Shown: one piece after another, positions 11,501 through 21,400 of the stretch
Position numbering within the stretch: the stretch's first letter is position 1
Layout of the letters: each line of letters starts with the position of its first letter
Assembly: GCA_027886175.1 (NCBI GenBank)
Contig: JAJNNQ010000023.1
Location: forward strand, 2,652,501 to 2,716,500
DNA: 64,000 nt
From: Phylloscopus collybita
Lineage: Eukaryota > Chordata > Aves > Passeriformes > Phylloscopidae
Reading direction: 5' to 3'
The notes under the pieces: generated by a model
Told to the model about the DNA's origin: nothing
Databases searched by the model: none
The model's input: only the letters and a program-made list of their open reading frames with translations
Position numbers and translations under genes: made by a program

Positions 11501-14500
11501 AATCTGACCTTTTAGACCTCAGCCCTTGGATCACCACGTACTACAACAAATGCACTGTTTGGCTGCTTAACTGTAACCTGGTGTTTCCTGAGGTTTAATA
11601 TCCATGCACCCAGCTTGCCTCCCCTACAACAGGAGAGTCACATGAAAGCATTTACAAGATGCACATGGATTAAGCCTAGGAAGAAATGGCTTCTTTTACT
11701 ATTGTTAGAGTAGCCACACTCACCCACAGCCACAGGAAGCACCTGAAATCTCTCTGTGTGCAACACTGTCCTCAGTTTCTCAGGAATCCCCCTCTCTTTC
11801 ACCACATCCCTTCAGCATTCCAGCTGGGGCAAGCTGTGGGTACCCACAGCACCCACAACAGCCAGAGTGTTGTATTATTCCCCTAGTAAATGAAACAAAT
11901 CAATGTTTTTAGGGTGTGCCAATTCTTTTCCTGGGCTCTGTAGCTCTTACTGAAAAGCCCAGAATCCTTCACAGCAAGGTTTGTAGCTTTATTCACCTAC
12001 ATGACACCTACATTGTGCAGAGTTAGGCTCACCCTTCAAGGCAGGTGTGTTGCTTTTGGTGCTAAGAAATGGTGAAAAAAAAAAATCACACTTTGCCTTC
12101 AAGCAAATTAGTGATTACATAAAAGAGAGAAACTGCTGTGCAGTACATGCTGCCCAGGAAGGGGAAAACCTGGAGGTTAATTTTTAAGTTTGAAATTACC
12201 ACTTACGTAAAAACACCTGGTACTTTTTAAGTCAGAACAATACCACAAATGCCAACAGCAGCACGAAACTGGGATGTAAAGCAGTGTTCAGATGATTTCT
12301 CTCTCTGTAGCAGAGAAATGGTTTTCCCAGTGTAATAAAATTTTATTGATGAAAATGAAAAGGTGCTAAGTATTAGGAAAAGCCAAGGATCCTCCAGCTG
12401 TTTGAATATTCCCAGTTCTTGTTAAATGTCCACACTTCAAGCTGATTTCCATAAAAAACCTCAAAGTCACACATCATCTTCAATAAGCATTCATTCCTAC
12501 TGTAAGAAAAGCTGATGACCATGGATGGATTTATCCATCAGGACTGTACAGAATTTTGAGACTCTGAACTGGAAGTTTGCCTCATGTCCACCTTCAATTG
12601 GGACTTTTAAGGGCAAGACATTACCTACAACAAAACTGAATTTATTGGTGCTTTGTAAAAAGCTGTATTAGCATATTCTGCATGATAGCTACATCCTACT
12701 GCTTAAAAGGCTTTAGTCCCAAGTGCTGTCCAGATAGAACAAAAAATTGCTTCAAACAAAACAAGGACAGTTTTTAAAACACTTGTACTCACAATTAATC
12801 ATCTCAGCACTCCTGCTATGTGGTTTTTATAATTGGAATGTTTTTGATATTCCAGTGTGACCTATAAGGAAATTTCACTAAGTCCCAAGAGATTTTTGAC
12901 AGGTATTGTCTGAAGCAATTCCTTAAATTGTTTCTGTCCTTGCAGTGGATGGAACAAGTGTCTCATAGCAGCAGCTCCCCAAGATCATTAGTCTCATTAG
13001 TCACTGGTTAATTGTACAGGCAGCCTGGGGTGAGTGAGCATTTATCTGCACTCCACACACACACACTGCTGCTTCTGCCCACTCACCACAGGGCTGAATT
13101 GCAGAGCCACTGTTAGGGAAAAGCTCAGATACCCCATTCTTACATCAGGGTACACCTGCACCCATCCAGACCTACACCCTTCATAAACTCATTTGGATTC
13201 TTGGCCATTTGGCTTGTGAGAAATTTGGCTTGTGTTGGCATCAAAGAGCCAACAAGCATTACAAATTACCATATAAATTCTTGCAGATGTAGCTCAGAAC
13301 ATGTTATTTTTGGTGGTTTATTGTGAGATCATGAAAGTGCATCTATGTATCTGTAGGAAGGGCAAAAGAAGTAAGGAAACTTTTGCTACTGTAAAACCCC
13401 ATTCCTGCAGAAGGAAATGGACTGACTGGGACAAAAGCATTAGAATCCTCAATACTTATGATCTTCCTGTTGCTTCTGCAAGTCTGCCCCATTGGCTTTT
13501 CTGGGAGGACACAGAGCTTGGCAGTGCCTTAAAAACACTGGATTTTCCAGAGCAAGAGCTTCATGCTGCTCACCAGCCTGGTACATTAAGGAACAGAACT
13601 GATTCTCTTGAGATACTACATTTACTATCAGTACTAACACTACTGCTCTTTCAAAAGGAAACAAAGCAAAAATGAGCTCAGTTTCTCCCCAGAGAAAACT
13701 GAGGTGAACAATTAAGACAGGGACAAGAGAAGAGCTTTTCTCAGGTTCTGGACTATCCAGGCTCTGCTCTTTGCTCATGGTAGATGTTACACCCCTGACT
13801 GCTGCAGAGGGTGATAGGGCTGTGCAAAGTCACACACCAAGATAAAAAACGAGGAAAGCATTTATACTTGAGTTCACACTGACCTTGCATCTACAGAGCT
13901 ATATAAAAACCATCTGGTGATAAACACACCCAGTAAACAACATCTCTGGGACAAATTTATGTATCTGGGGGTAGAAAGAGGAAGGAGAAAAAGGAACAGA
14001 AAATGCACTCAAACAAATAAGGTCACGAAAAACCTCACTTTAAAGATGACTAATCAAGATTTTTGCTTTCTCTAATTGCTGACAAAGAAACATACCACGT
14101 TTTCAAAATGGATTTATGGTGATATTCTGGGTTTCCCAGAAATGGAAAGCACTAATGCTTGTAACCATCTCTACCACAAGAGAGAACTGACACCAAAGGC
14201 AGCACTGACACCAGAAACTATCTTGTGCACACCACACAAGGATAAGGAAAGTGCTCCATTAAGTATTTTAAAGTATTTCCACTGAGAGCAGCAGATAATC
14301 TGAGCCCTGTTTCCAGATGAAGAAAATTAAAATTATCTCAGAAATTCTAAAGGAAATCCTCAGGTTTTGAATTTTACCTAAAGCACATACAAGACAACAA
14401 AACTAAGTAATGGGAGTATTTCAACTGCACAGGTTTTACATGAAAAAGAGCAATATATGATATGTCTGCTCCTGAAGATAAGAGGGTGCACTAAGATAAC

Positions 14501-17500
14501 AGTAACAGAAAAAAAAAGACATATGTTTTTAATACATATATGTTGTACTTAATGCATAACCCAGATACTTCCACTACAAAATATATAGAACAAACAAAAA
14601 TACAAGTACAATTCAAACAGCAGCATTTTGACAACAGCAGATTCTGGGGATCACTGACTGCAACTCATCATCACTCTAATGTTTCTTTAATAAATGCAAT
14701 CCACTTGAGTTATTTCAAAGCTAGCAAGAAATATTTTGGTATTTTTATCAGCCTTTTGAAAAGCAGCACTATGAACTTTAGGGTGGAGTTGAGGAGGCTG
14801 TTAGGCAAGGGAGTTACTTCTACCTCCTTTTTGATACTTCTTTTTTAGGAATATGACTTTTTACTTGAATTGAAATGGTGCTGTGCTAACAATGGAAAAA
14901 GCAAGCAGTGACTACATGTTCTGCATCTTCTCAGCTGTTACAAGTGCAGGTTCTGCTCATAACAGAACAGGTTCTCAGGGGCAAGGTTCTCACAAGTGAG
15001 ACATACAGCGAGCCAAGTCTGTGACATTTCATGTGAGAATTACTTTCTGAGTGTCAGATGTATCCATCTCACAGTCAGGAATGGCACTTGCTACTTTCTC
15101 CTAGGCTGAAGTGGCAAGTTCTAGGCTTTGCTTAAGATAACAGAGGTTGTGGTTTAATTCTATCAAAGTTCCTTTAAGATTCTTTTCAATGAGGAAACGC
15201 CCTGTTCAACTTTGTAGTCTGAATACACAAGCAGCACCCACTGAACTCCTCTTTTCCAGTTCTGATTCTCAACTCCAAGCACTGAAATGCACTCAGGATG
15301 GCCAGTGATACTGGGGACAAATACTGTGTCCCTCACAAGCAAATCAAAAATGCTCTGAGTTATGTAAGGCTCTCAAAGGAAGCCACCCTTTCCTCAGCTC
15401 CTTGGTAGTTCCAGTGAGAGCAGTTTGAAGGGCAGGAGGGATGGATAAATCAGTTCTCACCAGGGCAAGCAGAGGCAAACATTGGTAAGGCATGTTCCTC
15501 CTGGTTCCTCCGTTGGTAGCGCTGCACAAATTCCCTCTGGCTCTCCAGGATACTGAAATCTGCAGCTATAGTGGTGTCAAATACATAATGCACCCCTAGG
15601 GAAGCAAGCAGAAAGGAACAGGCAATCACTAGAATGTTTTCCACCTCATAAACCCCTTTCAAAGTTCCAGGCCTACGAAAAATCTTGAAGGATCAATGGG
15701 TATATTCCTTCCCCTCTGCAAATTTTCAACAAACAGCAGAGTCATAAATGAAAGCCATACACTGGAAAAAATATCTACACCCTGAGTTTAAAAGGACCAC
15801 CAAGTGCTAATTGCTGCAAACATTCTCTGCTTCCTTCTGAGCACCTTGCAGCTATCACTTTTAGTTCAATTGAACAGGATGTCACGACTCCTGGGTGACA
15901 TGCAGTGACTCTTGCAAAGCAATGCTCTTCTCAAGAAGTCACAAAAAAATATGATATCCAGCTAAGAGGCATATCTGCCATTGCTGAAGTTGTTTGCAGA
16001 GGTACAGGAGCATATCACCAACACAGCAGAGACCTTCTGGCTGCTCATTTAGTAACACACTCCCTATAAGCCTACGTAACACTGAGCACATCTCCACAGA
16101 AGTGAGAGTAGATAATGCATTCTAGGAAAACTGGGGCCCACCAGAACTTAGGAATGCACTGAAATGAAGAATATACACTGGGTACAGAGATGCATCAGGA
16201 AAAAACATGAATATATAAATGAATATATATAGATACAGATGGGAGAAAACAGCTTATAGATTTATTACTGTCCTCTTTCTTCCTTCAAGTAAATAAAAAA
16301 AACCCCCAAACTTACAAGGAAAATGGCTTTTGCTTTTTATTTAAAACTTTGTATATAATGAGCAAAGGAAATACAGGCTCTAACATAAAATAGGCAGATA
16401 CAATAGTTCTTGTGATTTCAAACTACAGGAAAAAAACAGAACTGAGAATCTTCAAGAGATACAATGGGTCAAAATGACTGAAAGGAACTTAGAATAAGAA
16501 TTACCTTCTCCCTCAACTTATAAAAAAAGGGAAGCTTGTGAATAAGCTCTCCCTGACTTCTTGGTAGCAAATGTTTTGGAGCCAGCTCTACAAAGTCCTT
16601 TTGTTCTGTGACCTTTACTGTGAGCAGGGAATGTCTCCAGTCCATTTCTCCCACTGGTCTATGTGGCCCTGGTGCCTGGCTGCAACTGCACAGAGCGTGG
16701 AGTTCAAACTCTGAACAAGGTTGTGCAACAGCACCTTAGGACTGCACAACAAAATGTCATGGAATGGAATCCCACCACTGGTTTTCCTTGGGAGGAACCT
16801 TAAAGCTCATCCAGTTCCACCCCCTGCCACCTTCCACTATCCCATTATCCCCATCCAACCTGGCCTTGGACACTGCCAGGGATGGGGCAGCCACAGCTTC
16901 TCTGTGCCAGGGCCTCACCACCCTCATTTCTTTCTATTACCTAATCTAACCCTGCCCTGTTCCACTCCATGCCCTTGTCAAAAGCCCTCTCCAGCTCTAT
17001 TGCAGCCTCTTCAGGTACTGGAAGGCTGCTGAGAAAGCAAAACCAACCAAAATGATCCCTCCCTTTCTGCTTCACCACCGTAACAAATGCAAACTTACCA
17101 AGACTTTTGAGGAAACCACAGAGTCTCTTGGCTGCTTCATTCACAGAGAGATTGAACTTAGCAGCAAAATAAGGCAATGACTGAGGGCACAGAGACACTG
17201 CCAACACTTTGTGTTTTGAGGTATCACATCTCTGGTAAATGAAACAAAGGGAAAAAAAAAGAAAAAGATATGTCATTACAACAGGGTAAGGCTCCTTGCT
17301 TTCCCTTTCCCATTACTGGAGTTATTCCTTAGAGTCTTATGCTTCAGTGGGCCATATCATTAAAAACCCCATAAAACAACTCTCAAGTTGCAGCAGGACA
17401 GGATGTTCCTCTGAGTGTTCATCTCCAGTCATCCATAGATGTTTCTTTTCTGTAACTCAGGGAAATCCATCCCTCCTAGGGCAATTCTGAGGTTGGTTTC

Positions 17501-20500
17501 CACATGGCATAAGGAAAGTTAAGTGACATTCAGCACCTCTGAAGTTCTGGTAGGATGAAATATTCTAGCAAATATGAAAAGAGCTGTATGTGTAAACATT
17601 AATAAATAATGTTTACAGAAGCAGGGGTGTTTGAAGCTAAAAATACAACCCAGCAAATTACACATCTTATTTTTCTTAAGGTTCCTGTGTCTTTATCATT
17701 GCAGTTGTCAAAGGAAAGTGGCAAGATGGGACTCACATTTGTAGGCACTGAGGAATCCTATAAAAATACCCAGTGTATGGTGTGGAACTGTGCAGGTCTA
17801 ATGACTGTGGCATTTAGCTGTAGATTAATCAGTGTTTTAGCTGGGACATTTTCCACCCCAGTGGAAGCCTTGGAAGACAAAGCAGGACCGTGGTACAGAC
17901 AAGTGTCACCCTGCCAAGGTCAGAGCCCACAGTCTGTTCTGATCCACGTGCTGGACAATGACCCTGCAAGGAGAGCTCCTGACTCAGAGCTCATGACTGC
18001 CCTTTGCTCACTCTCTGCATTTGGACCCCTGGAGTTGTGATGCAGGTACCTGGCTGCCTTGCTGTTGGTAGGATTCAGGCCCACTTAACAAAACCCATGT
18101 GACCCAAAAGGTTATTTCTCCCCTCTTCTCTTATAATTTTCTCATATATGACAACATCATTCTGTATGGAGAGTTAAACTCCTTCTAAGAAAATATAAGT
18201 GCTATGTAATTAATCCATATTTATGACACACATGTACAGATGAAGAAGTTTCAATTCTAGTAGCTTTTGCACAGAAGTCTGGAGCAGAACTAAAATAATT
18301 AATTTAATAGCAGGTTCTAAAAATCTGAGCACTACACATAGCAACTAACTTCCAGAGAAAATGGAACTCAGCAGAAAATAAGACAGCAATAGAACACTTA
18401 CAAGGTTTGCTAAGAACATGGACAAAATGTTGTCAGGTTGAAAATATATTAAAAAGAATTCTAATTTCAAAAACATGTCTTCATTGGATTGTATTAGCAC
18501 CAAGAACCACTCAGAACAGTCCTGGCAATGAAAGTATGAATATCTATAAACACTGAACTACAGAATAATTTGTTAGTGCAGTAAGGAAATCATCACATTG
18601 CCAATAAATTTTCCTTCTGCAGGTGCAGTAACTTTTCTCCAGTGTTTACATTAATTGCTGTGACCTTGCAACTCCAGTACAAAATTATTTCAAGTACTTT
18701 AACATTTTGTGTTGCTTGAAGTTTTCACTTCCTCTTTGGAAAAAAACATATCCTGACAAATCTTCATGTTATCTGCCTTGGGAAACCAAGCTGCTTAGTC
18801 ACTCTGTAACTGTCTCCTCCTCACAGAAAACAGTGGGTTATTGATTGGGTCACTTTACCTTATTAAGGTTGAGAACACGAAAGAACTCCTTCTGATTCTG
18901 TTGGAAAACTCTGGCTCCTTCTTCCAGTGTCATGCAACTGTCACAAGCTAGGCAGTCGCTAAGGAGTATTTTAGCATTAGCCAATGTATCAAACTCATTT
19001 TTCTGGTGGAAAAAAAAAAAAAGGAAAAAAAAAAAAAGGAGAAAAAAAAAGAGGCAAACAAGCATTTAATAATGATCAAATGATTTTCAAGATCTCCGCA
19101 ATGAGCCAGATGAAAAGCAAACACAGTATGACTATTTGGTTTAAAGCAGGACAATCCATGACATTTGCATAAAATCCAAGAGATTATTTACAGGTAAACA
19201 AAACAATATGTTCTATCCCAATCATAGCTCTGCTCCTCCTATTACTGTGAAACTGCAAAATATTTAAGTGTAAACACAGATCTAAATTTAGCCCCTAGTC
19301 CATATGCTAGTAACTTAATTTGTACTGTGCTTCAGAGCTGACAGTCCCCATCAACTCACCAAGCAACTGAGAAAACTTTTCCTTGAACTATTAAAGCTCT
19401 TTAACCAGATGTCCCTCTAACACCAAGGTGGTTTAGGCTTTGTACCACAAGGTAAAACAAACAGAACACAGTCCTACAATTCCACCATTAGAACGTATTC
19501 TGTGAGATCAAGAGTTTCACAGTCCTGGCTATCTGCAGCTCACTTGTGAAGAAGGAATACTAGGATGTAAAGAATAAGTAGATAATTTGTTCACTTGTAC
19601 TATCAAGCCTCCTCTTCTTACAAGCTCTGTCTCTGTTCTGAAGACTTAATAAAAGAGTTTTAGCACTCCACATTTTTAGAACCTAGAATTTCTGTTTTGT
19701 GTTTGCATAGTAAGGGCTTTTATGTCACCTTTTTACAAGATTTTTGATTTGCATATTCAGGGATGTCTACAACAGCTCATAATTCTTTTCAACTGCTTGT
19801 TTATTGTTGTACTTAGTAGTTGAAAGTTGTCTCCTTATAACCTCCTTTGGGGTGCACAAAACAAAAGAAGATAGAGTCTAATACAGGTTTTAGAAGGAAC
19901 ATTACCTCTTCAGAGCCATCATCTGAACTCAATGCATCAACAGATGCACTTTGCGTATCATCATTTTTCTGTTTTTTACTGCATTCCTGAAACAAAACAT
20001 AAAACGCATGGATTATGCAAAGCCTGTTTACCATTCTGCAAGAACACTTTCCAGAACTGCTCATGTCATTAACTGCTGATAGAGTTATTTACAGTCTTTT
20101 GGAACACATGCAAGACCCTGTGCTCAAAGTGCAATTGCTACGATGGAAATAATTTCCCAGGAACTCCCCTGCTTCATCGGTTTGAGAGTTCTGGGTGGTT
20201 TGTTAACCTGCAGGGCTGCTCCGCGCAGGCACAGGAGGAGCCGAGGGCGCTCCGTGTCGCCCGGGGACAGGCACAGCCACATCCCGGCGATAACGCGCCC
20301 GGGGTTCCCCCGGGCAGTGTCACGGCCGGGCCGCGGGTGAGGACGCGGAGCTCGGTGACCTTGGGGCCGGCGGCCAGCGCCGCTCCCCCTGCCGGAGCTC
20401 CCGGACGAAGCTATCCCGGCCGGCTGCATCCCCCCCATCCCCGAGACGCTGTCCCCCGGGCAGGACCCGGCCGCCGCACTCACCTTTTTGGTGCAGTTCT

Positions 20501-20510
20501 CGCACTTCAT
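5271..20510 (-). CDS. NARF: NARF, nuclear prelamin A recognition factor (11 coding exons, complete)
   Basis: Joining the 11 exons listed below gives 1,380 nt, or 459 codons plus stop, against about 456 in human NARF; every splice phase closes. The protein starts MKCENC and ends SLDIKW. NARF is a vertebrate paralogue of the Nar1/IOP1 family, built on an Fe-only hydrogenase fold; it is known to bind the prenylated tail of prelamin A in the nucleus. Two cysteine sets are visible. The N-terminal [4Fe-4S]-type set is Cys3, 6 and 11 with CLACDSC (Cys53, 56, 59). The H-cluster-type motifs are ACPGW (Cys172), [17 protein letters not shown] (Cys228) and CPGGCLNG (Cys377, Cys381). The Met start lies in a CpG island and matches the family start. 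All splice sites are GT-AG. The gene lies head-to-head with CYBC1, as in human. Confidence 0.95.
6081..6238 (-). CDS. NARF: NARF coding exon 10
   Basis: 158 nt encoding [39 protein letters not shown] and [10 protein letters not shown]. Cys377 of the terminal cysteine pair is here; Gly380 is split with exon 11. Confidence 0.95.
6590..6805 (+). mobile_element. CR1-like 3' fragment in NARF intron 9
   Basis: A degraded copy with the CR1 order 'GGGCATTTGGACAGAG...GGACTCAGTGA...GGGTCCCTTCCAAC'. It lies in the intron, opposite to NARF transcription. Confidence 0.6.
6842..6979 (-). CDS. NARF: NARF coding exon 9
   Basis: 138 nt encoding [36 protein letters not shown] and EITYKAL. It is well conserved with the mammalian protein; donor GTAAGTG. 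Confidence 0.94.
7806..8168 (+). mobile_element. CR1 LINE 3' fragment in NARF intron 8
   Basis: It shows 'CTTGTTCAGCCTGGAGGAGA', 'GGGCAAGGTTCTTCCCCCAG', 'GGGCACAGCCCCGAG' and a 3' end 'GGTCCTTCCAGCTCAGGATA' followed by TGTGATTCTAT. This is a typical 5'-truncated avian CR1, antisense to NARF. The several overlapping open frames here belong to the repeat. Confidence 0.85.
9368..9440 (-). CDS. NARF: NARF coding exon 8
   Basis: 73 nt encoding [20 protein letters not shown] and a few more residues, between acceptor CCACAG and donor GTAAGTA. Its last codon is completed by exon 9. Confidence 0.92.
10103..10232 (-). CDS. NARF: NARF coding exon 7
   Basis: 130 nt encoding [19 protein letters not shown] through DCVLTS. 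Cys228 in APCYDKKLE is the second H-cluster-type cysteine. The donor GTTAAC is a weak match to consensus, but the next exon continues in frame. Confidence 0.93.
11079..11197 (-). CDS. NARF: NARF coding exon 6
   Basis: 119 nt encoding WIRYAERVL, the family motif [13 protein letters not shown], and YFARQQ. It ends in phase 0 with donor GTAAGT. Confidence 0.95.
11198..15460 (-). other. NARF: NARF intron 5
   Basis: The largest NARF intron. I found no additional exon with recognisable similarity, no tRNA and no clear CR1 copy. The sequence is AT-rich and unremarkable. Confidence 0.6.
15461..15595 (-). CDS. NARF: NARF coding exon 5
   Basis: 135 nt encoding [15 protein letters not shown] through SACPG. 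The last codon, Gly174, is split with exon 6, so the first H-cluster-type motif (ACPGW) is assembled across the splice. Confidence 0.95.
16757..17035 (-). mobile_element. CR1 LINE 3' fragment in NARF intron 4
   Basis: The plus strand reads the reverse complement of a CR1 tail: 'CATGGAATGGAATCCCACCA', 'AACCTTAAAGCTCATCCAG', 'AACCTGGCCTTGGACACTGC' and 'GGGCCTCACCACCCTCATTT'. The element is sense with NARF and ends about 60 bp before exon 4 on the coordinate scale. Confidence 0.85.
17099..17231 (-). CDS. NARF: NARF coding exon 4
   Basis: 133 nt encoding [18 protein letters not shown] through CGFLKSL, the start of the hydrogenase-like domain. It ends after one base of a Gly codon. Confidence 0.95.
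18859..19002 (-). CDS. NARF: NARF coding exon 3
   Basis: 144 nt, 48 codons, phase 0-0. It contains [12 protein letters not shown], the CxxCxxC iron-sulfur ligand motif. Its acceptor is preceded on the minus strand by an unusually long T-rich tract (19006-19053). Confidence 0.95.
19003..19053 (-). promoter_or_regulatory. NARF: Extended polypyrimidine tract of the NARF exon 3 acceptor
   Basis: On the minus strand this is a run of T blocks separated by CC or C, ending CCACCAG immediately before exon 3. It fits a very long splice-acceptor tract and explains the low-complexity lysine-rich or phenylalanine-rich open frames seen here. Confidence 0.7.
19906..19986 (-). CDS. NARF: NARF coding exon 2
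   Basis: 81 nt, 27 codons, phase 0-0. It encodes an acidic and serine-rich linker beginning [10 protein letters not shown]; this segment diverges most from mammals. Donor GTAAT. Confidence 0.93.
20484..20510 (-). CDS. NARF: NARF coding exon 1
   Basis: Nine codons, MKCENCTKK, end exactly at a codon boundary with donor GTGAG. The exon sits in the CpG island and carries Cys3 and Cys6 of the N-terminal cluster. Confidence 0.93.
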
Positions 20511-21229
20511 TTGCGGCGCTGCCCGGCTCTGGCGCGGCTGCCGCGCGGTCCTGGCCGCCGGGGCTGCGGGACAGGAGAGAGCGGGCCGGGAGGTGAGACC
20601 CGCACGAGCAGCGCCCGCCGCCAGCCCGGCCCCCGCTGCCCTCCCTCCCGTCCAGCCGTCCCCGCCGCCCTTTGTTGCCGCGCCCGCCCCGCCGGGCGGT
20701 CCCGGGGCGGGGGCGGCCCCGCCGCGCTCACGTGTCCCGCAATTCCCTCGCCCGGAATTACCCCGCAAACGCCGCCGGCCCCCGGCGCTGCGGGCGGCAC
20801 CGAGCGGCCTCGGAGGAGACGCTGAGCGGACAGCGCTGGCCGAGCCCCGCGGGGAAGGTGCCCCGGCAGCACGGCTCTGGCCCCGTACGGGGAGCGGAGC
20901 CCCCGCTGCCGCACCCCCGGCTCTTCAGAGCCCCCCACACCGAGGTGACGGGAGAGCGGGCGGGTACGAGCCGCAGCTCATCAGCTGCAGAGGGAAAAAA
21001 AAATAACGACCACCAAAAATCCCCCCCGAAATCCCCAAGGCAGCCTATCCGGGGGGTAGCGGGGCGCAGCGCCGGTGCCGTACCTGCCGCCGGGGCTGTG
21101 CCTGTGGCCGCAGAGCGGGCGGGGCGGCACCGCCTCCTCCGCCGCCTCCCCCGGCACGTCCCCGGCCGCGCCCGCCGGGCTCATTGCGGACCTGCGCCGC
21201 CGCACGTACGCGGAGGGACTGCCCCATCG

Positions 21230-21293
21230 CCATCCCCGTCCCAAATCCCCATCCCCGTCCCAAATCCCCATCCCCGTCCCAAATCCCCATCCC
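21230..21293. repeat. 19-bp tandem repeat, about 3.4 copies, G-rich on the minus strand
   Basis: The unit CCATCCCCGTCCCAAATCC repeats head-to-tail without indels. On the minus strand, which is NARF sense, it gives runs of three or four G separated by short loops. Confidence 0.95.
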
Positions 21294-21400
21294 GACCGGG
21301 ACCCCCCGGGCCGCAGTGATCCGCCAGGCAGCTGCCCTCCACGGCGGAGCTGTGCTCGACGCTTCGCTGCTGCTCTGGAGCGTCCATGCGTATTTTTTAC

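Larger units (their letters stand above)
20200..21400 (-). promoter_or_regulatory. NARF: CpG island and probable promoter of NARF
   Basis: A dense GC- and CpG-rich block surrounds and precedes the NARF start codon at 20510, while flanking DNA is AT-rich. The transcription start should lie upstream of the ATG, within about 20.52-21.2 kb. No TATA box is apparent. Long open frames here on both strands reflect GC-rich composition. Confidence 0.8.

Noticed and set aside
18850..19172. Lysine-rich and phenylalanine-rich open frames
   Set aside because: They translate the pyrimidine tract before NARF exon 3; only the exon part (18859-19002, minus) is coding.
20124..21319. Several open frames of 130-215 residues in the NARF CpG island
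   Set aside because: They are Gly-, Ala-, Pro- and Arg-rich composition artefacts of GC-rich DNA, present on both strands, with no splice or domain support.
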